A DNA stretch of 64,000 bases from Pseudomonas huaxiensis (GCF_003231275.1 NZ_QKVL01000012.1:103173-167172), one strand, 5' to 3'. Shown: positions 24,225 to 33,333, counted from the stretch's first letter. A program made the numbers and translations. The notes: generated from the letters alone by a model not told the origin.

Positions 24225-24750
24225 ACAAAACTGGTGGCGTGCCAGTGACAGGTTTCCGAATCATTTCCTCCAGCACCTGGTCCAGGTGCGGCCCCAGTTC
24301 AAACACCTCGCTGTAGAACGACGACAACGACTTGGCTTCGTACGTGTAGCGCGTGCCCACGAACAACTGCGAACAATCCTTGATGGAAGCTTCGAGCGGA
24401 AAGCCAGGTTTCAAACGCTCCGAGATCTCTCGCAGGCGATCGCTGAGGTCACCTGGAATTGCTTGGTACAGTGCGAGCAAGTCATGGCCGTGCCTTCTTG
24501 CAGCCTTGGACAGCAGCAAGTAGCCCTCTGGATCGAAGGCTGGCTTGGCGCTGGAGCTTTTTTTGAAAGCATTCCATGTGAAGTTTGATCCTAACAGCCC
24601 GACAGATGAATACGATCCAGCCTTCGTAGCCGCGGGCCAAGCAAGTGCGATGTTACCGTTGAAGGCAAGCTTTCTGAGGATTTCAGCTGCCTTTAAGCAG
24701 GTTCGACCCTCCTCTATAACCCTCCTGTTTGGCAGTGGTTCGTTATCCAT
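24223..24750 (-). CDS. HEPN-like hypothetical protein
   Basis: 175 residues, mostly helical, no signal peptide or membrane segment. Residues 75-99 (EGYLLLSKAARRHGHDLLAL then YQAIP) contain the GHDL-x-x-LY pattern common in HEPN and AbiV-like helical proteins. Residues 130-138 (LFVGTRYTYE) carry the RYxYE pattern seen in the same kind of proteins. The resemblance is weak and I name no family with certainty. The ATG lies just after the 12-bp palindrome TATGGCGCCATA (24753-24764), and a 19-bp inverted repeat is 35 bases upstream. Both would suit autoregulation. In this setting a defence or toxin role is possible but unproven. Confidence 0.5.
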   Translation of the reverse strand: MDNEPLPNRRVIEEGRTCLKAAEILRKLAFNGNIALAWPAATKAGSYSSVGLLGSNFTWNAFKKSSSAKPAFDPEGYLLLSKAARRHGHDLLALYQAIPGDLSDRLREISERLKPGFPLEASIKDCSQLFVGTRYTYEAKSLSSFYSEVFELGPHLDQVLEEMIRKPVTGTPPVL

Positions 24751-24752
24751 CG

Positions 24753-24764
24753 TATGGCGCCATA
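24753..24764. promoter_or_regulatory. Palindrome at the HEPN-like gene start
   Basis: TATGGCGCCATA is a perfect 12-bp palindrome ending two bases from the start codon, where a bound repressor would block initiation. Confidence 0.4.
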
Positions 24765-24784
24765 TAAATAGTCGCAGTCAAAGA

Positions 24785-24803
24785 CTGTTGCTAGTAGCAA
24801 CAG
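24785..24803. promoter_or_regulatory. Inverted repeat, copy 2, upstream of the HEPN-like gene
   Basis: CTGTTGCTAGTAGCAACAG is a perfect 9-1-9 inverted repeat. Its inner 13 bases match copy 1 at 24139-24153 apart from the central base. Confidence 0.5.
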
Positions 24804-25285
24804 CTCACAGGCACGTAGCATAGAGGATTGAACGCTGCTACCCTGCCTTTATCATATGGATTAAAGGAATAACTATGCTAAATAGTCATTTAGTTTAGTT
24901 ATATTAAGCCTCGCCCGAATCGAGCCCCCTTCACGCTCAAGTTTCCACTAGGCTCTGTATGAAAAGCCTTGATACTCGGTGATACTGCGTTGAAAACAGC
25001 CTCGGAGTGCTCATTTACAACCCGTGAACGTCGAGCGCGACCCCGGGCGTTCGTCGGCTGTTTTCGCCTTGCCTGACCTTCGTCTCAAGGCAGCCTAACT
25101 CCATCCCGGCCCGCTACACCCACACTGAACCAGTAACCACCTCCGGAACCCCGCAACTGCCCCCCCCGGAGCGCGGTAATCGCCAATCCCCTTTTCCGCA
25201 GCATCCTCTCCGACAAACAACAGTAGTGGCTTTTAAGCATCATTTTTGCTGAGATAGCGGTCTCTATTCGCTATTGGATCCAGGC
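24804..25285. other. Gene-free region carrying an IS-end-like segment
   Basis: About 480 bases without a supported gene. It contains the right 23-bp island repeat at 24947-24969, followed by sequence resembling the end of a Pseudomonas insertion sequence (GATACTGCGTTGAAAACAGC), and then GC-rich sequence continuous with the core-like region. Confidence 0.55.
24947..24969 (+). repeat. Right 23-bp direct repeat of the accessory island
   Basis: Identical to 11104-11126 over 23 bases, same orientation. It marks the right-hand edge of the AT-richer segment. Confidence 0.7.
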
Positions 25286-25855
25286 ATGGTCGCGCAAGTC
25301 GCTGGAAGAGTTATCTGGCTGATCGGTACAGCGGTTGCGGCATCGGCCGCTACCGCTTCGGTTATGCGCTACGTCAACCGCGGCAACGTTCAAAAGGCGA
25401 AAGACGCCGGCAAGCGCGAAGGTGAAGCGCGAGAAAAGGCGCGTCAGGAGGAGGCATTCAAGCAGTCCAGCGCCGCCACCGCCGAGATGCTCGCCCAGTT
25501 GGCTGAAAACCAGAAACTGCATCGACTGGTACTGGCATTGGTGACGGTGGGCGCTGCCTGTGCTGCAAGCCTGGGTCCGATCACTTCGCAAGACCGCCTC
25601 GATATCGAAGAGTACGTCATGGGGGTTTCCAGATCGGAGCTGCCTGACTATATCCGGACAAAAGTCGAGCACGCCTTCGCCACTCCGACTGACGTCAAGA
25701 CCGCCTATGCGCTGGCTGCCAAGTACGCGACCAGCCAGGGCTGGGCACATTTCGACGAGCTTGTTCATCTGGTAGCGACATTGAAGTCGGGGGAGCCGTT
25801 CCACGGATCGGCTTCGTTCGCCTCCGAGTGGTATTACTTGCGATCCGCCGCCTGA
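25286..25855 (+). CDS. Membrane-anchored coiled-coil protein, hypothetical
   Basis: 189 residues from the ATG at 25286; a TTG at 25274 adds four residues. One hydrophobic segment near the N-terminus (VAGRVIWLIGTAVAASAATA), then a charged helix rich in Lys, Glu, Arg and Ala (about 35-75) that should form a coiled coil. A second hydrophobic stretch (LHRLVLALVTVGAACAASLG, about 78-97) follows, and then a helical C-terminal domain. I recognise no family. It lies ten bases ahead of the next gene and should be its partner in one operon. Confidence 0.6.
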   Translation: MVAQVAGRVIWLIGTAVAASAATASVMRYVNRGNVQKAKDAGKREGEAREKARQEEAFKQSSAATAEMLAQLAENQKLHRLVLALVTVGAACAASLGPITSQDRLDIEEYVMGVSRSELPDYIRTKVEHAFATPTDVKTAYALAAKYATSQGWAHFDELVHLVATLKSGEPFHGSASFASEWYYLRSAA

Positions 25856-25865
25856 GGACAGGGTA

Positions 25866-27548
25866 ATGAGCGACAGTATTCAACGATTCGCCAGGCGTCA
25901 GGCGCTGCGAAACAGCAATAGCGAGCGCCCGCTCCTGGTGGCCATGCCCTCCTCCGCAGATGCTTTGCGCCTGGATGCGGCCTCCGCTGATCTGGGTTAC
26001 CTGGAAAGCATGGCGATCCTGCCTCCGGTGTTGCCGGTCAAGGCCGAGGTACCGGACGTACTCGTCGATGCACGGCTCGCCGGATTGATCGACGCCTTCG
26101 ACTCCCAACGGGTCGAGCGTCTTTTCGCGGAGATGCGTCAAACTTCGCTGCAGTCCATCGCCGGACCGTTTGGCGTCGGGAAAATGCTCAGTGCCTATGA
26201 CAAGGCCGGAGGAACCGTCGACACCATCCATAACGCCCGTAAAGGTGTGTATGCGACCGATGCTGCGGAGCAGGTTTGTACCAAGGACGACCCATATACG
26301 GAGGCGGCAAAGGCCAGTTATCACCAAAAGAACAAGGCGTACATGAAGGCCAGCCAGGACAGCACCGATGAGCGCGTCAAAGGCAACCTGAAGGACGCTT
26401 ACACCGACGAAACCATGAGTTCGCGCCGCAGCGACAGCCACAGCATGGATCACGTTATCGCTGCGGAGGAGATACACAATGACCGTGGCCGCAAACTGGC
26501 CGGTGTGGATGGCGCAACCGCAGCGAACAAGGACTCCAACCTCAAACCGACTTCGATCACGACCAACTCGGCGATGGGCAAGAAAACCGCTACCGAATAC
26601 GTCGCATGGCTCGAAGAAACCAAGTCGGACCGGGCGAAGTCGCTGAAAACGCTCCGCGAACAGGAGGCATCGGGTGAACCGATGAGCCAGAAGGCCAGGC
26701 AAAAACTGGCCAAGCTGGAGGAACAGGAGAAAATCGCCGCCAATCCCGAGCTGCTGCTCGAGGCTGACCGCCAAGCTCGGGCCGAGTACGAAAAGACCGT
26801 CAACGATGCTTACTATCGCAGCCCGAAGTTCCGTCAGGACTGCCTGCGCACCAGCGCATTGGCCGGAGGGCGTATGGCGTTCCAGGCGGCCATGGGCGCT
26901 ATCCTGGTCGAGCTGTTCGCGGGTATCTTCGATGAGCTGAAAGATTGGTACCGCAACGGCTCTGCTCAGGAATCCACCATTGGCACTGAACTCAAGCACC
27001 GCCTCAAGCGAGTCGGCGTTCGCGTTGCCAGGCAATGGAAAGGCGTATTGGCCGCTGCGGCTGGGGGATTCGTCAGCGGCTTTCTGGCGAACCTTGTGAC
27101 GGTTCTGGTCAATGCGTTTCTGACCACCGCCAAGCGCACGATTCGAATGATCCGCGAGGGCGCGGGTTCGCTGGTCAAGGCGTGCAAGACCCTGCTTGTT
27201 CGTCCCGAAGGCATGTCGCTCGACGAAGGCCTGCACGAAGCGTCGAAGGTCCTCGTCGGTGGCGCCATCATCGTCGGTGGTGTGGTGCTGGAGGAAGCTG
27301 TCAGCAAATACCTGATGGTCGTCCCCTTCATTGCGCCTTTCGCTGACCTCGCCACGGCAGTCATCGTGGGTACGGTTACAGCGGTCACCTCGACCTTGGC
27401 GGTTTACCTGGTGGACAAAGCCGATGTGTTCGGGGTCAATCGCGCCAGAATGCTTGAACAGATCAATGTCGAACTGGACGTCACCCTGCAACGGCAACAC
27501 GACCATCAGGCCGGGTTGATCCAGCAGTGGAAGGCTCTGAACATCTGA
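25866..27548 (+). CDS. Large HNH-like membrane protein, hypothetical
   Basis: 560 residues. Residues 190-240 have an HNH-like arrangement: DSHSMDHVIAAEEIHND (Asp195-His196, His204) and then ANKDSNLKPTSITTNSAMGK (Asn225, Asn234). A charged helical linker (250-320) follows, then several hydrophobic segments (about 330-355, 393-422, 460-515). So a possible nuclease head is joined to a membrane region, an unusual combination. The ATG follows AGGACAGGGTA. No named family is recognised, and the HNH call is tentative. It is flanked by a small membrane protein and a GNAT acetyltransferase in one transcription unit. Confidence 0.55.
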   Translation: MSDSIQRFARRQALRNSNSERPLLVAMPSSADALRLDAASADLGYLESMAILPPVLPVKAEVPDVLVDARLAGLIDAFDSQRVERLFAEMRQTSLQSIAGPFGVGKMLSAYDKAGGTVDTIHNARKGVYATDAAEQVCTKDDPYTEAAKASYHQKNKAYMKASQDSTDERVKGNLKDAYTDETMSSRRSDSHSMDHVIAAEEIHNDRGRKLAGVDGATAANKDSNLKPTSITTNSAMGKKTATEYVAWLEETKSDRAKSLKTLREQEASGEPMSQKARQKLAKLEEQEKIAANPELLLEADRQARAEYEKTVNDAYYRSPKFRQDCLRTSALAGGRMAFQAAMGAILVELFAGIFDELKDWYRNGSAQESTIGTELKHRLKRVGVRVARQWKGVLAAAAGGFVSGFLANLVTVLVNAFLTTAKRTIRMIREGAGSLVKACKTLLVRPEGMSLDEGLHEASKVLVGGAIIVGGVVLEEAVSKYLMVVPFIAPFADLATAVIVGTVTAVTSTLAVYLVDKADVFGVNRARMLEQINVELDVTLQRQHDHQAGLIQQWKALNI

Positions 27549-27561
27549 TAAGGGACCGCAC

Positions 27562-28011
27562 ATGCACATCATCGAATGTACGCTTGAGCAATTGAACGAT
27601 GCTGCTGTCTTGTTCAATCAATACCGGATCTTCTACGAGTTGCAGGACGATCTGGATAAGTCACGAGATTTCCTCCGGACCAATCTGGAGAACAACCGCT
27701 CGCGAATCTTCCTGGTCTTCGATGACGACGCCCAGGCCGTCGCCTTCGCCCAGCTCTATCCGGCGCTTTGCTCCCTGGCGATGAAACGCTTCTACTGGCT
27801 CTACGACCTGTTCGTCGCACCGCAGGCAAGAAAGTCCGGTCATGCCCGCCAATTGATGAACCACCTCACCACCCTGCTGACTGCCGAAGGCGCCGATCGC
27901 ATCAGTCTGGACACCGCCACCTCGAACAAGGCCGCGCAGGCGCTCTACGAGTCTCTCGGTTATCAGCGGGAAGGCGTCTTCTTGACCTATCACAAATACC
28001 TTGGCACCTGA
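27562..28011 (+). CDS. GNAT family N-acetyltransferase
   Basis: 149 residues. The acetyl-CoA fold is visible: WLYDLFVAPQARKSGHARQL provides the beta4 strand and the pyrophosphate-binding loop (family pattern Q/RxxGxG/A), then a helix, and TSNKAAQALYESLGYQREGV is the C-terminal GNAT motif with the usual LYxxLGF/Y. A good AGGGAC site precedes the ATG. It begins 13 bases after the HNH-like gene, so it is probably co-transcribed, perhaps as an immunity or modification partner. The substrate is unknown. Confidence 0.85.
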   Translation: MHIIECTLEQLNDAAVLFNQYRIFYELQDDLDKSRDFLRTNLENNRSRIFLVFDDDAQAVAFAQLYPALCSLAMKRFYWLYDLFVAPQARKSGHARQLMNHLTTLLTAEGADRISLDTATSNKAAQALYESLGYQREGVFLTYHKYLGT

Positions 28012-28161
28012 AGGCCCCTATCCAGAGCGCCCCACCCGCCTCTCCACCCCTACTGCTCCATCGGAACAGCCTGTATTCTTGCCCCAGGCCAGGAATGTGC
28101 CTTTCGCTGCGGTCGCCACGACTGCCAGCACCGGAATCCGGACTCTCCATCAGGTACTGAC

Positions 28162-29721
28162 GTGAAGCGTGACATCCAGCTCGTTGTCCTTCTGCTTTTG
28201 CTTATCGGTTGTTCGCTGGCTTCGTTGACGCTGTGGAAGGTCATGGCCTCTCGCGAGCGAGCGCTGGCAGAAATCGATGTCCACGGTTTGAACCTGACCC
28301 AGGCGCTGGCTACCTATTCCGAAGGGATTGTGCGGCAAAGCTCGCTGCTCTTGCTCGGCCTGGTCGAGCGCCTGGAAACCGAAGGCAGCGGTCCCGCGCA
28401 GATCGCCCGGTTGAGTCAGTTGGTCGCCCGCCAGCAACCATTGATGCCGCAGTTGAGCGGCATCACCGTGTATGACCGACAGGGTCGCTGGCTGATGGCG
28501 TCCAACCGACCGACTCCCGCCGGCGCCAACAGCAGCGACCGCGCCTATTTCATCCATCACCGCGACGACCCGTCACGCGAACCCTTCATTGGCCCGCCGA
28601 TCCGCAGCCGCGCCAACCAGGAATGGGTGATCACCATCAGCCGCCGCTTCAATTATGCGGACGGCAGTTTCGCTGGCGTCGTGGCGGTCACCCTGGGCAT
28701 CGAGAACTTCCTGCGCCTGTTCGGCACGCTTGACCTTGGCCAGGACGGCGCGATCGGCCTGACCAATACCGACGGCACGCTGCTGGTGCGTTACCCGTTC
28801 CGCGAACAGGACATGGGCCGCAACTTTTCCAACTCGCCGATCTACGCCAAGTACCTGGTCGACAAGACGGTGGGCACCGCGTCGTTCACGTCCAGCCTGG
28901 ACGGTGTCGAGCGGCTTTATGCGTTTCGCAAGAGCGACCGCTTGCCGCTGGTGACCACGGTCGCCCTCGGCAAAAATGAAGCTCTGGCCGCCTGGCGCCT
29001 CGAGGCGATGCTGTCGTTGCTGGTGGTATCCGGCCTGCTGGTGGTCATCGGTGTCATCGGCTGGTTGCTGATCCGTGATATCCGCCGGCGGATCACGGTG
29101 GAAGGCGATTTGCGGGTGGCACAACAGCAGTTGCTCGACAGCAACAAGCAACTCGAACGCCTGGCCATGGACGACGCCTTGACCGGCCTGGCCAATCGAC
29201 GCTGCTTCGACCAGACCCTGGCCATGGAAATCCGCCGCGCGCAACGGGATGCGACGCCCCTGGCGCTGCTCATGCTCGATATCGATTTCTTCAAGCGCTA
29301 CAACGACCGCTACGGCCATCCGGCGGGCGATGCCTGCCTGCGCGAGGTGGCCGGCGCCCTGGCCGGTTGCATCCGCCGGCCGCCAGATCTGGTGGCGCGC
29401 TACGGTGGCGAGGAAATGGCAATCATCCTGCCCAACACCGATGCCGAAGGCGCGACAGTGGTCGCGAAGCTGGTGCTGGAGGCGCTTAACCGACTGGATA
29501 TCCTTCATGCAGAAAGCCCATTCGGCCACGTTACCGTGAGCATAGGTCTGGCCTGCGCGTCGGGGCCCACCCTGGAACCGCAGCAGGCCTTGGTCGATGC
29601 CGCCGACCGGGCGCTGTATGCGGCCAAGGAAGGTGGGCGCAACCGTCTGGTGGTTGCCTGCCCTCCCCTGATCAGCGCGTCAACAACGCTCAATCAGGAT
29701 GCAAACAACTGCCGCAACTGA
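28162..29721 (+). CDS. Membrane diguanylate cyclase with periplasmic Cache sensor
   Basis: 519 residues from a GTG. An N-terminal membrane helix (5-25), a periplasmic Cache-type sensor of about 260 residues (GITVYDRQGRWLMASN, then SSDRAYFIHHRDDP typical of dCache), a second membrane helix (about 285-310), a short coiled coil, and a GGDEF domain. The catalytic loop is GGEEM (415-419) preceded by RRPPDLVARY, which holds an intact RxxD inhibitory site five residues upstream. It should make c-di-GMP and be product-inhibited. The last 28 bases overlap the convergent SRPBCC gene. Confidence 0.93.
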   Translation: MKRDIQLVVLLLLLIGCSLASLTLWKVMASRERALAEIDVHGLNLTQALATYSEGIVRQSSLLLLGLVERLETEGSGPAQIARLSQLVARQQPLMPQLSGITVYDRQGRWLMASNRPTPAGANSSDRAYFIHHRDDPSREPFIGPPIRSRANQEWVITISRRFNYADGSFAGVVAVTLGIENFLRLFGTLDLGQDGAIGLTNTDGTLLVRYPFREQDMGRNFSNSPIYAKYLVDKTVGTASFTSSLDGVERLYAFRKSDRLPLVTTVALGKNEALAAWRLEAMLSLLVVSGLLVVIGVIGWLLIRDIRRRITVEGDLRVAQQQLLDSNKQLERLAMDDALTGLANRRCFDQTLAMEIRRAQRDATPLALLMLDIDFFKRYNDRYGHPAGDACLREVAGALAGCIRRPPDLVARYGGEEMAIILPNTDAEGATVVAKLVLEALNRLDILHAESPFGHVTVSIGLACASGPTLEPQQALVDAADRALYAAKEGGRNRLVVACPPLISASTTLNQDANNCRN

Positions 29722-30134
29722 TCGAGGCCGTCAGCGTAGATGCCTTCAATCACGGCCAACGCCTCTTCATCGGACGCGCCGTCCGCTACGAACTCCGCTT
29801 GCCAGGTCACCAGCGCCTGGCCGGCCGCTGCGGGCTCGACGCGCAACAACGATTGGTAATCCCGCGCCGGCAAGGGTGATTCGATGATGCCGTAGCGATA
29901 CAGGCGCTGGCTATCGACGTGCTCCAGCAGCCGCTCGTGAATGGTTGCGCCGTTGCCCAGGGTCAGCAGCCGTTCGGCGCCCACCTGGTTGTTGTTGCCT
30001 GCGAGCAACTGGCTGGCGCTGACCGCCGGGTGCCAGAGGTGCAAGCCGTTGAAATTGCCAATGCGCTGCCAGACCTCGTCGGGCGTGGCATTAAGGGTGA
30101 TCTGACGTAGTGCGTGCAGGGAACTCGTTGCCAT
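29694..30134 (-). CDS. SRPBCC (START-like/polyketide cyclase) family protein
   Basis: 146 residues from the ATG at 30134, which follows AAGGAG; the frame extends upstream without support. The start HALRQITLNATPDEVWQRIG and the following NGLHLWHPAVSASQLL are classic for SRPBCC hydrophobic-cavity proteins. HERLLEHVDSQRLYRYGIIE is the middle strand pair, and the protein ends with a long helix. Ligand and role are unknown. The gene is convergent with the diguanylate cyclase gene and overlaps its end by 28 bases. Confidence 0.82.
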   Translation of the reverse strand: MATSSLHALRQITLNATPDEVWQRIGNFNGLHLWHPAVSASQLLAGNNNQVGAERLLTLGNGATIHERLLEHVDSQRLYRYGIIESPLPARDYQSLLRVEPAAAGQALVTWQAEFVADGASDEEALAVIEGIYADGLDQLRQLFAS

Positions 30135-30300
30135 GGTCGTTCGCTCCTTTGGGGCTGTTTGGCCAGCGCCAGTGTTACAGGCCCGGCGCCCTGCCCCCAT
30201 TCTCCCAATGGCGCAAACGCCAGGTGCAAACCGCTACTTTGGGATAACGCCAGGCTCTTGATCCGCTCATGTTTTTTGACGTTTTTGAGCGGTGAAATGC

Positions 30301-30333
30301 ACCGCGGCCGTCCCTCACTGGGCCGGCCGCGGT
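30301..30333. terminator. Hairpin between gabP and the SRPBCC gene
   Basis: Perfect 10-bp stem ACCGCGGCCG with CGGCCGCGGT, 13-base loop. It lies just after the gabP stop on the minus strand. The T-run is poor on both strands, so it is an imperfect terminator. Confidence 0.5.
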
Positions 30334-30337
30334 CTGA

Positions 30338-31750
30338 TCAGCGGTGACGGGCGCGTCTGGAACAGCGCGCCTGATGCAGCATGCCCAGTAGCGCCAGGCA
30401 CAACCCTGCGCCGCCAGTGGAAATCACCAGCACCTGGTAGTCAGGCATGAAGCACATGGCGCTCAGGCAGCTCACGATGAACACGATCACCGCCCAGGTC
30501 AGCCACGGAAACAGCCACATCTTCAGCGGAATGTCCTTGCCGCTCGCTTCCAGCTTGCGGCGCATCTTCAGTTGCGAACAGGCGATGACCAGGTAAACCA
30601 GCAGCGCGATGGTGCCGGTCATGTTCATCAGGGTGTCCAGCACATCCCGTGGGCGCAGTTCGTCACTGAAGTTGATTAGCGCCATCACCACCGCCACCAG
30701 ACAGGAGCCGATGATCGCGTACATCGGCACGCCGGTGCCGGCTTTGGTCAGCTTGAAGAACGCCGGCGCATCGCCACGGCTGGCCAGCGAGAACAGCATC
30801 CGCGAAGCGGTGTAATGCGCCGAGATCAGGCAACTGCTGACCGAGGTGAGCACGACGAAGTTCATCAACCACTCGGCGCCCGGTACGCCCAGCAGTTCCA
30901 GGGTACGACGGTAGGAGCCGTAGCCGGATTGACCGAGCATCGGGTCATTCCACGGCACCAGGCAGACGATCAGGAAAATCGAACCGACATAGAACATGCC
31001 GACACGCCACACCACCGACTTGGTGGTCTTGATGATCTGCTGGGAAGGGTTGTTCGATTCCGACGCGGCAATCGTGGCGATTTCCGCGCCAAGGAACGCG
31101 AACATCACCCCGAGCATCGCTCCCACCACCGGTTCGAAACCGTTTGGGATGAATCCATGGGCGGTAAGATTGCTGATGCCGCTGACTTCGCCGACCGTCC
31201 AGATGTTCAGCACGGCCAGGCAACCCACCAGCAGGAAGCACACGATGGCGACCACCTTGATCAGCGCGAACCAGAACTCGAATTCACCGTAGTTCTTCAC
31301 GTTGAAGAAGTTGATGCTGATCAGCAGCAACGTGGTTGCCAGGACGAAGACGTTGACACTGACTGACGGAAACCAGCCGTTGAGAATCTTGCCGGCGACA
31401 TAGGCTTCCCAGGCCATGAGCGCGACCCAGTAGCCCCAATACAACCAACCGATGGTGAAACCCGCCCAACGACCGATCGCCCGATCGGCGTACGTGGAAA
31501 AGGAACCTGTGTCCGGCGAGGCCGTGGCCATTTCGCCGAGCATCCGCATGATCAACATCATGAGAATGCCACCCGTGAGGAAAGCCAGAACGGCAGCCGG
31601 ACCTGCACTGTGAATCACGCTTCCGGAGCCAACGAACAATGAGCCGCCGATCACACCGGCAATGGACATCATGGTCAGATGCCGGGACTTCAGTCCCGCC
31701 TTCAGATGGCTTTCATGCTGCGACTTGGCGACAGCTACACTCGCGTCCAT
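30338..31750 (-). CDS. gabP: GABA permease
   Basis: 470 residues, a 12-helix APC-superfamily transporter. The first helices contain LTMMSIAGVIGGSLFVGSGS, the substrate- and sodium/proton-site glycine motif of the amino-acid transporter (AAT) family. Helix 6-type region FAFLGAEIATIAASESNNPSQQI is characteristic. GabP identity rests on its position directly after gabT and gabD on the same strand and on the family pattern; a role with other amino acids remains possible. It imports 4-aminobutyrate across the inner membrane. Confidence 0.88.
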   Translation of the reverse strand: MDASVAVAKSQHESHLKAGLKSRHLTMMSIAGVIGGSLFVGSGSVIHSAGPAAVLAFLTGGILMMLIMRMLGEMATASPDTGSFSTYADRAIGRWAGFTIGWLYWGYWVALMAWEAYVAGKILNGWFPSVSVNVFVLATTLLLISINFFNVKNYGEFEFWFALIKVVAIVCFLLVGCLAVLNIWTVGEVSGISNLTAHGFIPNGFEPVVGAMLGVMFAFLGAEIATIAASESNNPSQQIIKTTKSVVWRVGMFYVGSIFLIVCLVPWNDPMLGQSGYGSYRRTLELLGVPGAEWLMNFVVLTSVSSCLISAHYTASRMLFSLASRGDAPAFFKLTKAGTGVPMYAIIGSCLVAVVMALINFSDELRPRDVLDTLMNMTGTIALLVYLVIACSQLKMRRKLEASGKDIPLKMWLFPWLTWAVIVFIVSCLSAMCFMPDYQVLVISTGGAGLCLALLGMLHQARCSRRARHR

Positions 31751-31835
31751 CTACGTTTACCTTTTTGTTTTTTTAGTAAAGGGCGTGCGAGGCCGGCATC
31801 TTCGCAAGCGCCAGCCTCGCACGGGCATCACGGAA

Positions 31836-33284
31836 TCAGCGAGGTGCCAGGGCCACGGAGACGAACTTGGTGTCCAGGTACTCTTGAATCCCCCAGACCC
31901 CGCCTTCACGCCCAAGCCCACTCATCTTCACGCCGCCAAACGGCGCTTGCGCGGTCGAAGGAGCGCCGTCGTTGATGCCGACGATGCCGTAGTCCAGGCG
32001 CTCGGAAACACGGTGGGCGGTATCCAGGTCCCGCGTCCACAGGTAGGCCGCCAGGCCATACGGCGTATCGTTCGCTGCGGCCACCACCTCATCGGTGGTG
32101 TCGAACTCGAGAATCGGAGCCACCGGCCCGAAGGTCTCTTCTTCAAGAATGCGCATGCCTGGCGCCACGTCGCACAGCAAGGTGGGCTGGAAATACAGGC
32201 CGCCCAGCGCTTGACCGCCGACCACCACACGGGCGCCACGACCCACCGCATCCTCGACGTGCTCGCGGACCTTGTTCAGCCCCTGCTCATCGACCAGCGG
32301 ACCGATCTGGGTGCCCTCATCGGCGGGATCACCGACCCGCAGTGCCGAGATACGGGTCGCCAGCGCATCGATCAAACGGGCACTGATCGACCTGTGCACA
32401 TAGATGCGGTTGGTACACACGCAGGTTTGCCCTGCGTTGCGGAACTTGCAGGCCATGATCTCTTCCGCGGCCCGCTCGATATCAGCGTCAGCAAACACAA
32501 TGAATGGCGCGTGTCCGCCCAGTTCCAGCGATACCCGCTTCATGGTTTCCGCCGACTGGCGATACAGCAACACGCCGACCTCGGTACTGCCAGTGAACGT
32601 CAGCTTGCGGATGCGTCGGTCCTGGAAGAACACCCCGGAAATCTCGGCCGGGTTATTGGAGGTGATGACCTGGAAGGTGCCTTCCGGGCCACCCACTTCG
32701 CGCCAGTACTGCTCCAGCAGCAGCGCGGTGAGCGGCGATTGCTCTGCAGGTTTGACGATCACCGTGCAACCGGCGGCCAGTGCCGGCGCGACCTTGCGGG
32801 TAATCATCGCTGCCGGGAAGTTCCACGGCGTTACCGCGTAAACCGGGCCGACCGGCTGGCGGGTTGCATACAGGCGCTTGTTCTCGTGCTGGCTGGCAAA
32901 GGTCTCGCCGTACAGCCGCTTGGCTTCCTCGGCATACCACTCGGCAAAACCGGCGGCGTACATCACCTCCCCCACGGCTTCCTTGATGGGCTTGCCCATT
33001 TCGCTGGAAATCGCCTGGGCAATTTCATTGGCGCCGGAAACGATCCGGTCGAACCACTTGCGTAGCAACTGGCTGCGGTGAAACGCGCTGGTGTGCTTCC
33101 AGGTGTCAAACGCTGCGACCGAGGCATCGGCCAGCTTTTTCGCATCGGCGGCGCTGCAATCCGGCACGCTGGCACAGGCCTGTTGGGTCGCCGGATTGAT
33201 CACCAGGTAAGACTGGTTGTCGGCGCTACCGGCGGGGAGCGAAGCCAGCGTCCACGCCTTTACATCATCTGCAGTGGTAGTCAC
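31836..33284 (-). CDS. gabD: Succinate-semialdehyde dehydrogenase
   Basis: 482 residues from a GTG at 33284 that sits eight bases after a GGAG site; the frame is open further upstream but without a start that fits the family length. Aldehyde dehydrogenase motifs are in order: TPWNFPAAMITRK (NAD cavity), LTFTGSTEVG, SLELGGHAPFIVF (general base Glu), and RNAGQTCVCTNR (nucleophile Cys). It oxidises succinate semialdehyde, the GabT product, to succinate using NAD(P). It lies 50 bases after gabT and 86 bases before gabP on the minus strand. Confidence 0.93.
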   Translation of the reverse strand: MTTTADDVKAWTLASLPAGSADNQSYLVINPATQQACASVPDCSAADAKKLADASVAAFDTWKHTSAFHRSQLLRKWFDRIVSGANEIAQAISSEMGKPIKEAVGEVMYAAGFAEWYAEEAKRLYGETFASQHENKRLYATRQPVGPVYAVTPWNFPAAMITRKVAPALAAGCTVIVKPAEQSPLTALLLEQYWREVGGPEGTFQVITSNNPAEISGVFFQDRRIRKLTFTGSTEVGVLLYRQSAETMKRVSLELGGHAPFIVFADADIERAAEEIMACKFRNAGQTCVCTNRIYVHRSISARLIDALATRISALRVGDPADEGTQIGPLVDEQGLNKVREHVEDAVGRGARVVVGGQALGGLYFQPTLLCDVAPGMRILEEETFGPVAPILEFDTTDEVVAAANDTPYGLAAYLWTRDLDTAHRVSERLDYGIVGINDGAPSTAQAPFGGVKMSGLGREGGVWGIQEYLDTKFVSVALAPR

Positions 33285-33333
33285 TGAAGGTACTCCATCA
33301 AAAAACTTGGAAAAGGACAGATCGAGCGCGAAA

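Noticed and set aside
24041..24316. Plus-strand frame upstream of the HEPN-like gene
   Set aside because: No ribosome binding site; part of it is made of the palindromes, and it overlaps the minus-strand gene.
24976..24989. A possible further RcsB-like box in the IS-end-like sequence
   Set aside because: Sequence such as TCGGAGTGCTCATT belongs to the IS-like end and matches the consensus poorly; probably coincidence.
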